DNA of 17,043 nucleotides. Origin: CAWEHT01 sp963808455. GTDB lineage: Bacteria; Chloroflexota; Anaerolineae; CG2-30-64-16. The stretch is taken from positions 1 to 17,043 of the forward strand of contig CAWEHT010000279.1 in NCBI GenBank assembly GCA_963808455.1, written 5' to 3'. This document shows, in pieces, positions 15,495 to 17,043 of this stretch. Numbering within the stretch: position 1 is the first letter of the stretch; each line of letters opens with the position of its first letter. The translations under genes and the position numbers were made by a program. Below the pieces are notes generated by a model that saw only the letters and a list, made by a program, of their open reading frames with translations, made no database searches and had not been told where the DNA came from.

Positions 15495-16606
15495 CACCTG
15501 CTCCTTCCGCCAGCTTCTGATAGAGGTGCTCGTAGGCATCGACGAAGCGGTCGAAGCCGAATCGGCCCAGCGCGCGCTGGCGGCCCGCCCGGCCCATGGC
15601 CCGCGCGATCTCCGGATTGTTCAGCAAGTGCTCGATCCCGCCGGCCAGCGCCGTCGGGTCTTCCCTGGGCACCAGCAGGCCGGTTTCTCCATCAGCTACC
15701 ACCTCTGCCAACCCGCCGGCACGTGCGGCGATCACCGGTCGCGCCATCTGCGCCGCCTCGAGCGCGACCAGGCCAAACGGTTCTTCCCAGCCGCGATGGG
15801 ACGAGCACTACGGTCGCCGTGTTCAGCAGCTCGGGTACCTGCTCGGAGGGGAGCCAGCCCAGAAAATCGACCTGCCCGGCCACGCCCAGCGCTGCGGCCT
15901 GCCGCTCGAGGTCCAGCCACGCGGCCCCATCGCCGGCGATCACCAGACGTGCGGCCGGGTAACGTGCGCTCAGCCCGGCGAAGGCGGCAATGGCCAGGTC
16001 AAACCCCTTCTCACCCACGAGCCGGCCCAGGCAGACCAGCCGCGGCGAGCCGAAAGGCAGGGGCGCTGCCGGCAGCTCCGGCATGGGCAGGCTGTTCAGG
16101 ATCAAGGAGGAGCGGGTCGCAATGGAGGGTGCCACCCGGCGCCAGGCCAGCAACGTAGCCGACGACACTGCCGTCACCCACCTTGCATCGTTCAGTGCCC
16201 GGCCGAATAGCATGCCGTCGCCAACATGCGGCGGAGGTGGCGTGTGCAGCGTCAGCAGGGCCGGAGCCGGGTAGGTGCCCAGGGTGCGGTCGTGGAAAAA
16301 CAGGCTGGGCCCGGCGATGTTTATGTGCACTACTTGAGGCCTTACGGCCCGCTTGATCGCGGCCACCTGCTCCATACCGGCCCGCACGGCTGCCAGGTCA
16401 CGCCGTCTCAGCCAGCTATTGAACGGGAGCCGATAGATGAGCACGCTGTCGTGATATTCCTGGGCCGGCAGAGGGCGCGGGCCGCTCGCGGTGATGACGG
16501 TGACCTCATGCCCGCGCCTCGTCAGCGCGGTGACCAAACGCTGGCTGCTGATTTCGATGCCGCCCAGGTAGGGCCAAAACAGCTCCGCCCAGTAGAGCAC
16601 ACGCAC
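15454..16606 (-). CDS. GT4-family glycosyltransferase, one frameshift
   Basis: A retaining GT-B enzyme of 383 aa after correction. The N-terminal domain opens MRVLYWAELFWPYLGGIEIS with the acceptor-side glycine motif; the donor domain has LVCLGRLVGEKGFDLAI and, after the break, the EX7E motif (E275-PFGLVAL-E283) and 'ARPVIAARAGGLAEVV'. The frame breaks at about 15790, where one extra C between CGG and TGG separates VLVPSR from WEEPFGL; unrepaired, the product loses the nucleotide-sugar-binding part. There is no GC repeat here, unlike the other breaks. GTG 16606 has AGAGG upstream and follows the kinase stop by 4 nt, so the genes are coupled. Confidence 0.9.
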
Positions 16607-16610
16607 GACG

Positions 16611-17042
16611 TCACCTCTCCGGCAGCAGCTTCCAGAGCGCCTGAGCGACGCCCTCGAGGTCGGTGCCCAGTTCCAGGCGGTAGCAAGGCACCTGGCGCAA
16701 AAAGCCGGCGATCAGCCCCAGCTCGGCTGTGCCCGCCCCGGGGAAGCGCAAGAGCGTGGAGGGAGCCGTCCCGCGCAGCGCCGCTGCCGGCGTCGCCGGC
16801 GCGATGGTGGTCTCCGCACGCCCGGTGATGTTGGGGATCAGAACCGCGCGCACAGGAAAGCCCGTGGCCACGCGGGCAGGGTCGCACTCTCGCAGGAACA
16901 GCATCGCTTTCTCGCTCTCCAGGCGCGTGGCATTGGCAACGGCGGGCATCAGTTGTGGAAAGCGAGCGCGCATGCCGGCAGGTTCTGTGCGGATCGAGCT
17001 GTAAAGGCTGTAGACATAGGGCGAAGGCTCCTGGGCCAGCAG
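16611..17042 (-). CDS. C-terminal part of an HprK-like serine kinase (runs off right edge)
   Basis: The frame is open from the right edge and ends with TGA at 16611. It contains 'PYVYSLYSSIRTEPAGM', 'FPQLMPAVANATRLESEKAM', 'FPVRAVLIPNITGRAETT', 'APSTLLRFPGAG' and 'VPCYRLELGTDL', which I recognise as the C-terminal part of HPr-kinase-like proteins found with GT and NTP_transf_5 genes. The P-loop would lie upstream, outside the window, so kinase activity cannot be checked. It is the first visible gene of the operon and its stop lies within the ribosome site of GT4. Confidence 0.6.
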   Translation of the reverse strand: MLAQEPSPYVYSLYSSIRTEPAGMRARFPQLMPAVANATRLESEKAMLFLRECDPARVATGFPVRAVLIPNITGRAETTIAPATPAAALRGTAPSTLLRFPGAGTAELGLIAGFLRQVPCYRLELGTDLEGVAQALWKLLPER

Positions 17043-17043
17043 G

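Overview
The window is GC-rich, densely coded DNA. It most resembles an uncultured Chloroflexota (Anaerolineae/Caldilineae-like) chromosome. That placement is inferred from the gene families (GT39 membrane glycosyltransferase, single-chain MmeI-like restriction enzyme, IS1634-type transposase, HicB with a ribbon-helix-helix tail, HprK-like/NTP_transf_5/GT clusters) and from abundant short-period 'TTTCGCG' intergenic repeats. No rRNA, tRNA or CRISPR was seen.

Layout. 1-841 (- strand): a small operon remnant with a conserved ~68-aa protein, a nucleotidyltransferase cut to 34 codons, an EACC1-like small protein and the first 30 codons of a further gene. 922-1430: first copy (R1) of a long intergenic repeat. 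1613-3137 (+): a GT39 glycosyltransferase with two frameshifts. 3190-4163: three more repeat copies (R2-R4), including a 264-bp stretch repeated identically 389 bp apart. 4188-6996 (-): a type IIL (MmeI-like) restriction-methylation enzyme with one frameshift. 7034-8852: a complete IS1634-like insertion sequence in its leader. 8879-9260: repeat copy R5. 9418-9867 (+): a strong promoter with an embedded palindrome, a hicA remnant and hicB. 9956-12475 (+): an SDR oxidoreductase, a zinc-ribbon membrane protein and a degenerate sugar-type ABC ATPase. 12669-17043 (-): an HprK-like kinase (partial), GT4 (frameshifted), GT2, GT2 and NTP_transf_5 nucleotidyltransferase, probably one tailoring operon that continues past the right edge.

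How it fits together. The left two thirds look like accessory or defence DNA in flux: a restriction enzyme, toxin-antitoxin scraps, an insertion sequence and recently amplified repeats. The repeat family is not inert. In the two copies that sit 5' of minus-strand genes (R1 and R5), its edge carries a near-consensus promoter (TTGACA, 17 bp, TAGAAT or TAAAAT) firing leftward. In the internal copies R3 and R4 the -35 hexamer is kept and the -10 is absent. In R5 the promoter appears to be the original promoter of the restriction gene, now separated from it by the insertion sequence.

Four frameshifts occur in genes that otherwise read perfectly. Three are 2-nt changes inside GCGC tracts. They may be true slippage or sequencing error, and this cannot be decided from the sequence alone.
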